The notes under the pieces were generated by a model. It had not been told where the DNA came from. It saw only the letters and a program-made list of their open reading frames with translations, and did not search any database. From Novosphingobium sp. 28-62-57 (GTDB lineage: Bacteria > Pseudomonadota > Alphaproteobacteria > Sphingomonadales > Sphingomonadaceae), in contig NCGO01000002.1 of the NCBI GenBank assembly GCA_002256985.1, positions 434,001-498,000 on the forward strand: 64,000 bases of DNA. Direction: 5' to 3'. The position numbers and the translations under genes are program-made. This document shows, piece by piece, positions 17,054 to 25,984 of this stretch. Each line of letters opens with the position of its first letter. Positions within the stretch are counted from its first letter, which is position 1.

Positions 17054-17088
17054 TGATGGGCTGTAAGGTTCATTCTTGCAGCCCATCA
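17054..17088. terminator. Bidirectional terminator between Cas2-like gene and fabI
   Basis: A 14-bp stem (TGATGGGCTG plus TAAG, pairing with CTTG plus CAGCCCATCA) with a 7-base loop sits exactly between two convergent genes. Confidence 0.75.
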
Positions 17089-17090
17089 GC

Positions 17091-17894
17091 TCACCCCAGC
17101 GCAATATCCGGCGCGTCTTCCTGCTTCATGCCCACCGTGTGATAGCCCGCATCCACGTGATGCGTTTCACCGGTGACGCCTGAGGCAAGATCAGACAGCA
17201 GATAGAGCCCTGCGCCGCCCACATCATCAATGGTCACATTGCGGCGCATCGGGCTGTTCAGCTCGTTCCACTTCAGGATGTAGCGGAAATCGCCGATCCC
17301 GCTGGCGGCCAGTGTCTTGATCGGCCCGGCGGAAATGGCGTTCACGCGCACACCTGCAGGGCCGCAATCGTTGGCCAGATACTTGACGCTGGCTTCCAGC
17401 GCCGCCTTGGCCACGCCCATCACGTTGTAATGGGGCACAACCTTTTCCGCGCCGTAATAGGTCAGCGTCACGATGGAACCGCCCGCTGACATCATCTCCA
17501 TCGCGCGCTTGGTCACCGCAACAAGGCTGTAGGCCGAGATGTTCATCGTCATCAGGAAGTTGTCGAGCGTGGTGTCGTAAAACTTGCCGCGCAGCTGGGT
17601 CTTGTCGGAATAACCGATGGCGTGGACGATGAAATCGATGGTCGGCCAGCGCGCCTTCAGCGTTTCGAACGTCTGGTCCAGCGCGTCCATGTCGGACACG
17701 TCGCATTCGATCAGGAAATCGCTGCCAAGGCTGGCCGCCAGTGGCCGCACGCGCTTTTCCAGGGCTTCACCCTGATAGGAAAAGGCCAGTTCTGCGCCGT
17801 GTTCGTGCAGTTTCTGGGCGATGCCCCAGGCCAGCGATTTGTCATTGGCGAGGCCCATGATCAGTCCGCGCTTGCCTTGCATAAGTCCGGTCAT
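17091..17894 (-). CDS. fabI: Enoyl-[acyl-carrier-protein] reductase (NADH) FabI
   Basis: The final reduction of each fatty-acid elongation cycle. It is 267 residues, standard for FabI. It shows the N-terminal nucleotide-binding segment GLIMGLANDKSLAWGIA (about residues 10-26) and the active-site pair Tyr/Lys in YYGAEKVVPHYNVMGVAKAALE, spaced Y-x6-K. The C-terminal SGVTGETHHVDAGYH is also present. This is the triclosan target class. Its ATG (17892-17894) overlaps the TGA of the upstream yihY-like gene by the ATGA arrangement, so translation is coupled. It is the last gene of the dnaJ-yihY-fabI operon. Confidence 0.97.
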   Translation of the reverse strand: MTGLMQGKRGLIMGLANDKSLAWGIAQKLHEHGAELAFSYQGEALEKRVRPLAASLGSDFLIECDVSDMDALDQTFETLKARWPTIDFIVHAIGYSDKTQLRGKFYDTTLDNFLMTMNISAYSLVAVTKRAMEMMSAGGSIVTLTYYGAEKVVPHYNVMGVAKAALEASVKYLANDCGPAGVRVNAISAGPIKTLAASGIGDFRYILKWNELNSPMRRNVTIDDVGGAGLYLLSDLASGVTGETHHVDAGYHTVGMKQEDAPDIALG

Positions 17895-18970
17895 GCGTCT
17901 TTGTTCTCGCTTCTAGTGTCGTTCCCGGCGCTTGCCATGCTGGCGCGCGCCCGATTGTCTGCTTGCCCCAGCATGTCGCGTTCTTCCGGCGTTTCGGCAA
18001 GTGCGGCGTTGAGTTCGGCTCCTACCACCATCCCTAAGCCCACCAGCCAGAAAAAGAAAAGGGCGATCATGATCCCGGCAAGGCTGCCATAGGTCAGATC
18101 ATAGGAGAAAAAGGTCCGCAACAAGCCGGGCAGGGCCGTGGTGACCGCGATCCACCACAGAGTGACGAACAGCGCGCCGGGCCATTTGGGATAGTTGCGC
18201 CCGCGATAGGCCCCAGGTGTCAGCGAAATGAACAGGAGCCACAGCGCGCCATAAAGCACAAAGGCCGGAATGAAACGCGACAGCGCCAGATCTGTCACCA
18301 GATTGCCGAACTGCGGCAAAAACGCCTGAATCACTTGCTGTGCGGTGCCAATGATCACTTGCGCAAAAATCGCCAGCAGGATCAGCACGACCGATCCGAT
18401 GGTGATCCCGGTGGACATCAGCCGGTATCGCCAGAAAGCATGTTCCCACCGCGTGCCATAGGCGCGGCGCAGAATGTCACGGATCGTTTCAACCAGACTG
18501 CCCACGGTCCACAGGCCGATGAAGCCGCCGATCCACAGCAACCAGCCACTGCGCGCCTCGATCACACTGCGCGCCACCGGCTCGATCGTGGCGGCCACCA
18601 TCGGAGGCATGGCGATCAACACTGCGTCAATTGCCGCCGCGCGCTGGCTGGCCTCGCCGATCAGGGAGAACATGGCCGCGCTGGCAATGAAGAACGGAAA
18701 CAGCGCGATGACGATCATATAAGCGAGATTGCCGGCGTGGATTGAACCGTCGTTGAACACGCCGACCCACACCCGCTTGGTGACGTCCCATGCCCGGCCG
18801 ATCCATGGTGGACGCGCACGGCTCGGCAGATTGCGCGCGCCTCTTGTGCGATCTGCCTGCCAGCGCATGGCCTCATGCCGCCGAGCCTCGGGCGAGAGGT
18901 TGGGCATGAACAGCATGGGCGCTGGGTCGCCCGGATCATCCCCCGGCGGTGGCTGGCCGGGATCGGTCAC
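17891..18970 (-). CDS. YihY/BrkB family inner-membrane protein
   Basis: A 359-residue integral membrane protein of the YihY (formerly RNase BN / BrkB) family, whose function is unsettled. A Pro/Asp-rich cytoplasmic N terminus of about 75 residues precedes six predicted membrane helices. Conserved landmarks include AGNLAYMIVIALFPFF and the loop TPGAYRGRNYPKWPGALF. The start is a GTG at 18968-18970, directly abutting the stop of the DnaJ-like gene with no spacer. It overlaps fabI by 4 bases. The tight packing implies one operon with both neighbours. Older literature links the family to tRNA processing or serum resistance; neither can be supported here. Confidence 0.93.
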   Translation of the reverse strand: MTDPGQPPPGDDPGDPAPMLFMPNLSPEARRHEAMRWQADRTRGARNLPSRARPPWIGRAWDVTKRVWVGVFNDGSIHAGNLAYMIVIALFPFFIASAAMFSLIGEASQRAAAIDAVLIAMPPMVAATIEPVARSVIEARSGWLLWIGGFIGLWTVGSLVETIRDILRRAYGTRWEHAFWRYRLMSTGITIGSVVLILLAIFAQVIIGTAQQVIQAFLPQFGNLVTDLALSRFIPAFVLYGALWLLFISLTPGAYRGRNYPKWPGALFVTLWWIAVTTALPGLLRTFFSYDLTYGSLAGIMIALFFFWLVGLGMVVGAELNAALAETPEERDMLGQADNRARASMASAGNDTRSENKDA

Positions 18971-19927
18971 TTATACACCCAGTTTGCTTCGAACGTTTCG
19001 CATATCCGCCCAACCATCGAGGCGGGCTTTCAGGTCCGGATCATCTGCAGGCAAATCGATCTGCAGCGTGACCAACTGGTCACCGCGCGTGCCATCCTTG
19101 CGCGAAAAGCCCCGGTCCTTGAGCCGCAAAGTGCGGCCGCTGGAGCTTCCCGGCGCTACCGTCAGCATCACCGCGCCATCCACTGTGGGCACTTTGACCT
19201 TTGCGCCATGCACCGCTTCGCTCAGGCTGATCGGCAGGTCGAGCCGGATGTTGTCGCCATCGCGTTCGTAAAAGGGGTGGGTGCCGATCTCGATTGTGAC
19301 AATCGCATCGCCATGGCCGCCGGGCCCCGGTTCACCTTTGCCGGACAGCCGCATCTGCTGGCCGTTCTCGATACCTGAAGGAAGCTTGAGGTCTATCGTT
19401 TTGCCATCAGGCAGCGTGATCCGCTGATTGGCGCGGGTGGCAGCATCCTCGAACGGCACTTTCAGACGATAGCTGACGTTTGCCCCCTTGGGCGGCGGGC
19501 CGCGCCTTGCGCCAGCGCCACCCATTCCGGCACCGCCCATTCCGCCGCGCCCGCCGAACAGGCCTTCGAAGATATCGCCGATGTCGATCCCTTCGGCCGC
19601 ACCGCCAAAGCCGCCTTCAAACCCGCCATCATGGCGGAAGCCGCCCTGATTGCTACGAAAGCCACCAGCGCCTCCGCCAAAGCCGCCGCCGAACGGGCCC
19701 ATCGGGTTGCCATCGGCATCGATCTCGCCCCGGTCAAACTTCGCGCGCTTGTCCTTGTCCGACAGCAGATCATAGGCGCGCGTTACCTCGGAGAACCGCT
19801 CCGTGGCCTTGGGGTTGTCCTTGTTCTTGTCCGGGTGCAATTCCTTGGCCAGCTTGCGATAGGCGGACTTGATGTCCTTCTCGGTCGCGCTGCGGGGAAC
19901 ACCCAATGTCGAATACGGATCAGCCAT
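18971..19927 (-). CDS. DnaJ-class co-chaperone (CbpA-like, no zinc finger)
   Basis: A J-domain co-chaperone that stimulates the ATPase of DnaK. The 318-residue protein has an N-terminal J domain (residues 4-68, with the HPD motif in KELHPDKNK), then a long Gly/Phe-rich linker to about 150 (repeated GGFGGG patterns). Two C-terminal beta-sandwich substrate-binding domains start near VSYRLKVPFEDA. The cysteine-rich zinc repeats of canonical DnaJ are missing, so it is a class II type like CbpA. The start is the ATG at 19925-19927. It heads an operon with yihY and fabI. The linker is unusually glycine rich. Confidence 0.94.
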   Translation of the reverse strand: MADPYSTLGVPRSATEKDIKSAYRKLAKELHPDKNKDNPKATERFSEVTRAYDLLSDKDKRAKFDRGEIDADGNPMGPFGGGFGGGAGGFRSNQGGFRHDGGFEGGFGGAAEGIDIGDIFEGLFGGRGGMGGAGMGGAGARRGPPPKGANVSYRLKVPFEDAATRANQRITLPDGKTIDLKLPSGIENGQQMRLSGKGEPGPGGHGDAIVTIEIGTHPFYERDGDNIRLDLPISLSEAVHGAKVKVPTVDGAVMLTVAPGSSSGRTLRLKDRGFSRKDGTRGDQLVTLQIDLPADDPDLKARLDGWADMRNVRSKLGV

Positions 19928-20280
19928 GGCCCATAGCTAGGGCGGCGCGGCCCTGCCCGCAAGGTTGGCTTTCCTACATTGGTCAAGGGGAGTAGGCGGT
20001 TTGCATGAATTTGATCCCTGTCATGGAAAAACGCCCTGCTGCGAGCAAGAGAAGCACCTCGCGTCCCCGCGCAGGCGGGGACCTCGTGCCGTTTACCCAG
20101 ACGTCTCGTAATACGCCTGAGGCCCCCGCCTTCGCGGGGGAGCAGCATGTCATAGCGCGAACGGCTCACGCGTCCCCGCGAAGGCGGGGACCTCAGGCCG
20201 AAAAGCGCAACCTCTAAACAGCCCCTGACTGTTTCTCCTCAGGACCGTGTAAACTGTGTAAACTTATTCAGGAAAACGCC
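19928..20280. other. Intergenic region with REP cluster
   Basis: A 353-base region between the divergent dnaJ-like and pdxH genes. The dnaJ side (19928-20060) has no recognisable element. 20063-20203 holds three GC-rich hairpin repeats, listed separately. About 90 bases before pdxH remain for a promoter, but I see no convincing consensus. Confidence 0.6.
20063..20203. repeat. Three tandem REP-like hairpins (GTCCCCGC type)
   Basis: Copies at 20063-20082 (GTCCCCGCgcaGGCGGGGAC), 20122-20140 and 20172-20191. The first and third end in GGGGACCTC and the middle one has the inverted CCCCCGC...GCGGGGG form. The same family recurs at 34716-34766 between groES and groEL. Confidence 0.85.
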
Positions 20281-20904
20281 GTGAACGCTGAACAGAATTC
20301 GCCGGAAGGCCTTGATGCGATTCCCCACGCTGATCCCTACGGCATCTTCGAATCGTGGTTTGCGCAGGCCCGCGAAAGCGAGCTGAACGATCCCAATGCC
20401 ATGGCGCTGGCCACTGCCACGCCCGATGGGCTGCCCTCGGTGCGGATGGTGCTGCTGAAGGGCCACGGACCGGACGGCTTTGTGTTCTACACCAACTTCC
20501 ACAGCCGCAAGGGCGGGGAACTGGCTGCCAATCCCCATGTCGCCCTGCTGTTCCACTGGAAATCGCTGCGCCGCCAGATCCGCATCGAAGGGCCGATCGC
20601 GCAAGTCAGCGATGCCGAGGCCGATGCCTATTTCAACAGCCGCCATCCTGAATCGCGTCTGGGCTCCGCCGCCTCGGCCCAGTCGCGCCCGCTGCCGGAT
20701 CGGCAGACTTATCTTGATCGCGTGGCCTTGCTGCGCGCCGATTATCCCGATGGCAATGTGCCGCGCCCGGCGCACTGGTCGGGCTATCGTGTGACGCCGA
20801 GCGCCATCGAATTCTGGCAGGACCGCGACTATCGTCTGCACGAACGCCGCCGTTTCGTCGCCGATGGAAAGGGCGGCTGGACCAGCAGCCTGCTTTACCC
20901 GTAA
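20281..20904 (+). CDS. pdxH: Pyridoxamine 5'-phosphate oxidase
   Basis: An FMN enzyme that oxidises pyridoxine or pyridoxamine 5'-phosphate to pyridoxal 5'-phosphate. It is 207 residues starting with GTG at 20281 (an AGGA lies about 12 bases before). Landmarks are PSVRMVLLKGHGPDGFVFYTN, the FMN-binding NSRHPESRLGSAAS-type loop, and the C-terminal RLHERRRFVADGKGGW, which matches the PdxH C-terminal dimerisation region. The size is slightly below the E. coli protein, as usual in alphaproteobacteria. A cation efflux gene follows 11 bases later and is probably co-transcribed. Confidence 0.96.
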   Translation: MNAEQNSPEGLDAIPHADPYGIFESWFAQARESELNDPNAMALATATPDGLPSVRMVLLKGHGPDGFVFYTNFHSRKGGELAANPHVALLFHWKSLRRQIRIEGPIAQVSDAEADAYFNSRHPESRLGSAASAQSRPLPDRQTYLDRVALLRADYPDGNVPRPAHWSGYRVTPSAIEFWQDRDYRLHERRRFVADGKGGWTSSLLYP

Positions 20905-20915
20905 AGACGCAGGAT

Positions 20916-21890
20916 ATGGACGCGACCACCACCACTCACAATGATCTGAACCGCAAGGCTGCGTTGGCCAGCATTGCGGTGGCGCTGCTGCTGGTGGGGA
21001 TGAAGGTGTGGGCTGTGCTGTCTTCCGGGTCCACCGCGATGCTGGGGAGCCTTGCCGATACGGCGCTTGATCTCGTCGCCAGTCTGGCCACCTTGCTGGG
21101 CGTGTGGATAGCCTCGCAGCCCGATGACCAGAACCATCGGTTCGGCCATGGCAAGGCCGAGGCGCTGGCAGCGATGTTCCAAGTCGTGCTGATCTCGATC
21201 TCGGCCATTGGCCTTGCCTTCCGTGCGATCGGCCAGTTCTTTGGCGGCGCGCGTGTGGCCGAGGCGGAGTCCGGGGTCATCGTTTCGACCATCGCGCTGG
21301 CTGCCACCTTTGCGCTGCTGGTCTATCAGCGCCACGTGATCCGCCAGACCGGCAGCCTCGCGATCAGCACCGACAATGTGCATTACAAGTCCGACGTGTT
21401 TCTGAACCTTGCGGTGATCGCGGCGCTGGTGCTCGATACCTATCTCGGGATTACGGGAGCGGATGCGGTGTTCGCGTTCGGCATCGCGCTGTGGCTGGCA
21501 TGGGGCGCATGGGGTGCCTCGCAAGTGGCGGTGGATCAGCTGATGGACCACGAATGGCCGCTCGAAAAGCGCGAGCGCTTCCTGGAGCTTGTCTCGCAAC
21601 ACCCTGAATTGAAGGGCTTGCACGATCTGCGCACGCGCACCAGCGGCAACCGCGATTTCGTGCAGTTCCACGTCTGGGTTGATGGCCGGATGACGGTGAC
21701 CGAGGCGCACCGGGTGATGGACGAGATCGAGGACAAGCTGATGGCGGCCTTTCCGGGCGTCGAGATCCTGATTCATCCCGATCCCGAAGGACTGGTGGAT
21801 GAAGAGGCCATGGGTGCCGAAAACCTCCTCGCGCCCGATGCCGACGCGACCAGCCCCGCCCTTCTTGCGCAAGGAGCGCCGGTGAAATGA
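20916..21890 (+). CDS. Cation diffusion facilitator family transporter (FieF-like)
   Basis: An inner-membrane divalent-metal/proton antiporter of 324 residues. It has six predicted helices in the first 215 residues and a C-terminal cytoplasmic metallochaperone-like domain. Metal-site motifs are visible: DTALDLVASL (D-x3-D in helix 2), the QNHRFGHGKAEALAA loop and HYKSDVFLNL (H-x3-D, helix 5). This matches FieF/CzcD type proteins, which export Zn, Fe or Cd; which metal is not predictable. The last 25 residues are a non-conserved Ala/Pro tail. Its TGA overlaps the ATG of the PhzF gene (ATGA), so the two are translationally coupled. Confidence 0.93.
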   Translation: MDATTTTHNDLNRKAALASIAVALLLVGMKVWAVLSSGSTAMLGSLADTALDLVASLATLLGVWIASQPDDQNHRFGHGKAEALAAMFQVVLISISAIGLAFRAIGQFFGGARVAEAESGVIVSTIALAATFALLVYQRHVIRQTGSLAISTDNVHYKSDVFLNLAVIAALVLDTYLGITGADAVFAFGIALWLAWGAWGASQVAVDQLMDHEWPLEKRERFLELVSQHPELKGLHDLRTRTSGNRDFVQFHVWVDGRMTVTEAHRVMDEIEDKLMAAFPGVEILIHPDPEGLVDEEAMGAENLLAPDADATSPALLAQGAPVK

Positions 21891-22699
21891 GCAGCAAAGT
21901 CCCATACTTCCACGTCGATGCCTTCACCGCGCAGGCGCTGTCCGGCAATCAGGCGGCCGTAATGATGCTGGAAGCGTGGCCCGATGATGCGACGTTGCAG
22001 GCCATTGGCGCGGAAAACATGTTCGCCGAAACCGCGTTTCTGGTGCCCGATCACACCGGCGCGGCCGATTTCGAACTGCGCTGGTTTACGCCTGCGGTGG
22101 AAGTGGCGATGTGCGGCCATGCCACGCTCGCCTCGGGCCATGTGGTGCTGGAACAAGACCCGATGTTGGGGCGCGTAACCTTCGCCACGCGCAAGGCTGG
22201 CGTTCTGGAAGTGGCGCGCGATGGGGATCGCTATGTCCTGTCGCTGCCTACCGTGCAGACCGCGCTCGGCGCGTTCGATGCCGCCGTGCCCTTGCTCGGC
22301 ACGCCGGTGCCGCACGAGGTCTGGCAGTGCGATGGCTATAACGTATTTGTTTATGCCAGCGCCGATGACGTTCTGGCCCTTTCCCCTGATTTCAAGGCGT
22401 TGCTGGCGTTCGGCGACGTTCAGTTCATCGCCACCGCACCTGGCGCGGGCCACGCTTCAGGCGCGGACGTGGTCAGCCGCGTATTCGTGCCCGGCGGCGG
22501 GATTGACGAGGATGCGGCAACCGGCTCAGCCCATGCCGCGCTGACGCCGATCTGGGCGCAAAAGCTGGGCCGCACAGCCTTTGCCGCGCATCAGGCCTCG
22601 GCGCGCGGTGCAGATTTCGCGTGCCGCCTTGAAGCGGACCGCGTGCTGCTCGGCGGGGATTGCGTGACCGTGGTCGAAGGCCTGTTCAGGCTACCCTGA
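21887..22699 (+). CDS. PhzF family isomerase/epimerase
   Basis: A 270-residue protein with the diaminopimelate-epimerase-like fold. Features are the N-terminal HVDAFTAQALSGNQAAV, the catalytic-glutamate region ENMFAETAFLVP, the CGHATLASGHVV motif around residue 80, and the C-terminal DEDAATGSAHAALTPIW. These are diagnostic of the PhzF family, which includes the phenazine enzyme and many housekeeping homologs of unknown substrate. No other phenazine genes are nearby, so phenazine synthesis should not be inferred. It overlaps the CDF gene by 4 bases. A strong palindrome follows its stop. Confidence 0.93.
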   Translation: MSSKVPYFHVDAFTAQALSGNQAAVMMLEAWPDDATLQAIGAENMFAETAFLVPDHTGAADFELRWFTPAVEVAMCGHATLASGHVVLEQDPMLGRVTFATRKAGVLEVARDGDRYVLSLPTVQTALGAFDAAVPLLGTPVPHEVWQCDGYNVFVYASADDVLALSPDFKALLAFGDVQFIATAPGAGHASGADVVSRVFVPGGGIDEDAATGSAHAALTPIWAQKLGRTAFAAHQASARGADFACRLEADRVLLGGDCVTVVEGLFRLP

Positions 22700-22722
22700 G
22701 CCAAGCCTGTCCATAACAACAA

Positions 22723-22788
22723 CCCGTTCGTGTCGAGCGAAGTCGAGACACACGGCGCGGTGTCTCGACTTCGCTCGACACGAACGGG
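22723..22788. repeat. Perfect 29-bp palindrome (GTGTCGAGCGAAGTCGAGA type), likely bidirectional terminator
   Basis: Arms at 22723-22751 and 22760-22788 are exact reverse complements with an 8-base loop. It lies between the convergent PhzF and serine hydrolase genes. The family is another sphingomonad-type interspersed palindrome. Confidence 0.9.
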
Positions 22789-22812
22789 TGATGGGATCAA
22801 TCTTTCAAGTCC

Positions 22813-23937
22813 CTAGCGGTAAAGCGCCACCACTTCGGCAAGTCCATCGACAACCCTGCCACCCTGATCGTCCTGCGTCTTGCCGAGCCGGACGACGGTG
22901 ATCCCGCGCGATGGACTGACCAGCACATATTGGCCCAGATGGCCGATGCAGGCGAACAGATCCTTCGGCCCCCGGTCCGGGAACAGCGAGGATTCGCCAT
23001 TGGTGGCCTTACGGTTCAGCCAGATCTGCGCGCCGTACTGCGCCTCGCGCGGGGAGGGGGTGACCATGAAATCAATCCACTGGCGCGGCATGATCTGCGC
23101 GCCTTTGACTGAACCCTTGTTGCGCAGGAATTCGCCAAACCTTGCCCAATCGCGCGCAGTGCCGTGGATCAGCGATCCGCCGACCAGCGTGCCGGCCCGG
23201 TCAAATTCGGGCAGCATCGATTTCATCCCCGCCGGTTCGAACAGGCGCGTGCGCAGATAATCGGCCACCGCATTGCGGCGGCTTTCGGGATCAGGAGCGG
23301 GTGTGAGCACGCGCGCGGCGAGATCGGCGAGGATCACGCTGGTGGCGCTGGAATATTCGAACTTGCGGCCCGGCTCTGCCTCCAGCGGCTGATTCTCGGC
23401 ATAGCGCGCCATATCGTTGCGCCCATCGAGGAACAGCATGCGCACTTCATCGGATTCATAAACCGGCTGGATCGCTTCGGAATGCCTGAGGCCCGAGCGC
23501 ATCTGCAGCAACTGGCGCAAGGTTATCTCGCCGCGTGGATCGCCGGGGCGCTGCCATGCCGGGACCGGCGCGGTTTCATCGAGGCGCAAGCGGCCATCGG
23601 ACACGAGCATGCCGATCATCACGCCGGTGACCGATTTGGCCATCGACCAACTGACAAAGCGCGTATTCTCGTGATAGCCATCGGCATAGCGCTCGGCGAC
23701 GATCCGCCCGCCCTTCATCACGATCACCGCGCGCGTCTCGCCCATGTCTTCGGCAAACAGATTGTCGACCGCGCGGGCGAGCTTTTCGCGGTTTGCCCCC
23801 GGTGCTTTCACCACCGCTTTAAGTGCCTGATCGGTCAGGGGCGGCGGGCCTTCGGGCGCCGTCGTCCCCTGCGAACAGCTGGCCAGGGCTGGCAGCAGCG
23901 CGAGCGACATTATAAGGGAGAGCGAACGGCGGGCCAT
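22813..23937 (-). CDS. Serine hydrolase, class C beta-lactamase family, predicted lipoprotein
   Basis: A penicillin-binding/esterase-like hydrolase of 374 residues from the ATG at 23935-23937. This start is preferred because a lipoprotein signal (ARRSLSLIMSLALLPALASC, lipobox LASC) follows at once. A longer opening to 24102 runs through the divergent gene. The active-site S-x2-K is SMAK in RFVSWSMAKSVTG near residue 120, followed by EYSSATS as the second motif and GHLGQYV near the C terminus as the third. It is close to 6-aminohexanoate-dimer hydrolase and EstB-type proteins; the substrate cannot be told. True beta-lactamase activity is not implied. It is divergent from the small membrane protein gene with only 31 bases between. 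Confidence 0.9.
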   Translation of the reverse strand: MARRSLSLIMSLALLPALASCSQGTTAPEGPPPLTDQALKAVVKAPGANREKLARAVDNLFAEDMGETRAVIVMKGGRIVAERYADGYHENTRFVSWSMAKSVTGVMIGMLVSDGRLRLDETAPVPAWQRPGDPRGEITLRQLLQMRSGLRHSEAIQPVYESDEVRMLFLDGRNDMARYAENQPLEAEPGRKFEYSSATSVILADLAARVLTPAPDPESRRNAVADYLRTRLFEPAGMKSMLPEFDRAGTLVGGSLIHGTARDWARFGEFLRNKGSVKGAQIMPRQWIDFMVTPSPREAQYGAQIWLNRKATNGESSLFPDRGPKDLFACIGHLGQYVLVSPSRGITVVRLGKTQDDQGGRVVDGLAEVVALYR

Positions 23938-23968
23938 GGGGCCTGTCCTTCCACCAGAATCGGCAGTC

Positions 23969-24337
23969 ATGGCAACCGGCAACCACAGTTCCCCCACAGC
24001 TCCGTCGCTGACAATTGGACCGAAACGGCGCTGGTGGCCGCGCATTGCGCTGGGCTTGCTGGTGCTGGTGGCGATTGCGCTGGCGGTTTTCTGGTCCACC
24101 ATCCGCAGTTACGCGATGACCGGCACCAGCTATGGCGCGCGGGTCGCCTGTTCGTGCCGCTATGCCGGGGGGCGCACCCTGTCAGACTGTGCCAAGGATT
24201 TCGAGCCAGGCATGGAACTGGTGAGTCTGAGCGAGGATGCCAGTGCCAAGAGCGTAACCGCCCGATTCGCACTGATGTTCAGCCAGACCGCAACTTACAA
24301 GGAAGGCTGGGGCTGTGTGCTGGAGCCTTGGGATTAA
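23969..24337 (+). CDS. Small single-pass membrane protein, unknown
   Basis: A 122-residue protein that I do not recognise. A basic cytoplasmic N terminus (about 30 residues, ending KRRWWPR) leads into one membrane helix (about 31-50, IALGLLVLVAIALAVFW). A periplasmic domain follows with four cysteines (in VACSCRYAGGRTLSDCAKD and GWGCVLEPWD), which could form two disulfides. The C terminus WGCVLEP resembles the small domain seen before serine hydrolases in some proteobacterial genomes. Its divergent neighbour here is exactly such a hydrolase, so a functional link is plausible but unproven. The start is the ATG at 23969. Confidence 0.7.
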   Translation: MATGNHSSPTAPSLTIGPKRRWWPRIALGLLVLVAIALAVFWSTIRSYAMTGTSYGARVACSCRYAGGRTLSDCAKDFEPGMELVSLSEDASAKSVTARFALMFSQTATYKEGWGCVLEPWD

Positions 24338-24346
24338 GCTCTGCCC

Positions 24347-25486
24347 CTAAAGTTCTGGACGCTTGGTCGAATCGATCCAGCCCCCGCCGATAACTCGCTC
24401 ACCGGCATAGATCACCGCCGCCTGTCCGGGGGCAACGCCGTATTCGGGCTGGGTGAAGCGGATCGTGGCGCTGGCGCCTTGGCCGAACGGGCCTTCGAGC
24501 GTGACCGGCACCGGCTTTGCCATTGAGCGCACTTTGGCCATCAGCGGTCCTTCGGGCAGCTGGCCGATGCGGTTGGTTTCGGTGATCACGGCGCTGCCCA
24601 CCGCCAGCATCGGGCGCGGGCCGACCAGCACGCGCCGTGCCGGGGCATCAAGCCCGACGACATAGAGCGGCTCAGCCAAGCCGCCGATTTCAAGGCCGCG
24701 CCGCTGGCCTACGGTGTAGTGAATGATCCCGCGATGGGTGCCGAGCACTTCGCCGGTGGCGGCATGGACGATCTCGCCGGGGGCATCGCCTTCGGGGCGC
24801 ACGGCGCGCACGATCTTGGCATAGTCGCCATCGGGCACGAAGCAGATGTCCTGACTGTCGGGCTTTGCGGCGACGACCAGGCCCATGTCCTGCGCCATGC
24901 GGCGCGTCTCGGTCTTGGGCAGGCCGCCCAGTGGGAAGCGCAAGTACGAAAGCTGCTCTTCAGTCGTGCCATAGAGAAAGTACGACTGGTCGCGCGCCGG
25001 ATCGATGGCGCGGTGCAGTTCGGGGCCGTTTGCGCCCATGACGCGGCGCACATAGTGGCCGGTGGCCAAGCAATCGGCCCCCAGTTCGCGCGCCATATCG
25101 AGCAGGTCGGTGAACTTTGGCCCCATGTTGCAGCGAACGCAGGGGATCGGCGTGCGACCGTTCAGGTAATCATCGGCGAACCGTTCGACCACATCTTCGC
25201 GGAAGCGCGATTCGTGATCGAACACGTAGTGCGCGATGCCGAGGCGGTCGGCCACGGCCCGCGCATCGCGGATATCATCGCCCGCACAGCACGCGCCCTT
25301 GCGGCCCGTAGCTGCGCCATAATCGTAGAGTTGGAGCGTAACGCCAATGACTTCGGCGCCTGTCGCCGCGGCCAGTCCGGCCACCACCGAACTGTCCACG
25401 CCGCCCGACATGGCCACGACGATGCGCCGTGCGGAAAGCGGCCCGGCGAGGTCGAAAAGATTGGTGGTCAGGGAGTCTGCGATCAT
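24347..25486 (-). CDS. mnmA: tRNA-specific 2-thiouridylase MnmA
   Basis: Inserts sulfur at position 2 of wobble uridine-34 in tRNAs for Lys, Glu and Gln. From the ATG at 25484-25486 (GGGGCTGG just upstream) it is 379 residues; an ATG at 25498 is a near alternative. The PP-loop ATP-binding motif [11 protein letters not shown] is near residue 30. The catalytic nucleophile Cys is in [14 protein letters not shown] and the persulfide Cys in [12 protein letters not shown]. The C-terminal beta-barrel ends [16 protein letters not shown]-like. It is convergent with the small membrane protein gene (9 bases apart) and divergent from the 25639 gene. Confidence 0.96.
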   Translation of the reverse strand: MIADSLTTNLFDLAGPLSARRIVVAMSGGVDSSVVAGLAAATGAEVIGVTLQLYDYGAATGRKGACCAGDDIRDARAVADRLGIAHYVFDHESRFREDVVERFADDYLNGRTPIPCVRCNMGPKFTDLLDMARELGADCLATGHYVRRVMGANGPELHRAIDPARDQSYFLYGTTEEQLSYLRFPLGGLPKTETRRMAQDMGLVVAAKPDSQDICFVPDGDYAKIVRAVRPEGDAPGEIVHAATGEVLGTHRGIIHYTVGQRRGLEIGGLAEPLYVVGLDAPARRVLVGPRPMLAVGSAVITETNRIGQLPEGPLMAKVRSMAKPVPVTLEGPFGQGASATIRFTQPEYGVAPGQAAVIYAGERVIGGGWIDSTKRPEL

Positions 25487-25638
25487 CGCCAGCCCCATAG
25501 GCGCAAACCGACCGCAGCGCAAAATCTGCGATCAGATGACCGAAACACGACGAACCGAGCCAAAAATGCAATCGCTGAACAAAAGGTAATGGAGGCCTTT
25601 ACCGGACCTTAGCCATCTCGGGCCTAAAAGGTTTGGCG

Positions 25639-25983
25639 ATGGACATGAGCTTTGAACCTTCTGCCTTTCTGCTTCCCGGCGAAACGGCACCCGGCCTCAG
25701 GCCGCTGACGTGGCACGGACTGTGCGCGCAGATTACCGCGCTGCAGGATCTGCGCCGGTCGATGGCGCACATTTCCGGCGCGTCGGACACTATTCCCGGT
25801 GGCAGCTTTGACGGAGCCACTGCCCGGCTCATTGCGACGGGATTTTCGGGCAATCCAGCGCAGATAATGATTCGTAAACAGGGCGTTAACCCAACCTCTT
25901 CAGCGAATGGAAAACCACTTTTGGGCACACCGGACGACACAAAACCGAGCGTCTGGACGGGCCACGCTGAAGCACGAGATTGA
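25639..25983 (+). CDS. Hypothetical protein upstream of sciP
   Basis: A 114-residue frame with an AAAGG 8 bases before the ATG at 25639. The first 70 codons have the G/C-rich third positions of real genes here; the last 40 codons are less typical. Leader sequence FEPSAFLLPGE and the late GVNPTSSANGK segment look like a small conserved protein that I associate loosely with sphingomonads, but I cannot name a family. It has no membrane helix or signal peptide. Its TGA is two bases before the sciP start, suggesting a transcript shared with that regulator. The frame may be real but shorter, or frameshifted near 25850. Confidence 0.55.
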   Translation: MDMSFEPSAFLLPGETAPGLRPLTWHGLCAQITALQDLRRSMAHISGASDTIPGGSFDGATARLIATGFSGNPAQIMIRKQGVNPTSSANGKPLLGTPDDTKPSVWTGHAEARD

Positions 25984-25984
25984 T

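Noticed and set aside
20063-20203. Possible CRISPR array (three similar units)
   Set aside because: Units are self-complementary hairpins of about 20 bases in alternating orientation with irregular spacing, so they are REP-like elements and not CRISPR repeats.
21887-22699. Phenazine biosynthesis cluster suggested by a PhzF protein
   Set aside because: No other phz gene is nearby and PhzF homologs are widespread with other roles.
22813-23937. Beta-lactam resistance gene suggested by the class C fold
   Set aside because: Only the S-x2-K and neighbouring motifs of the broad serine hydrolase family are present; true AmpC signatures and an ampR neighbour are missing.
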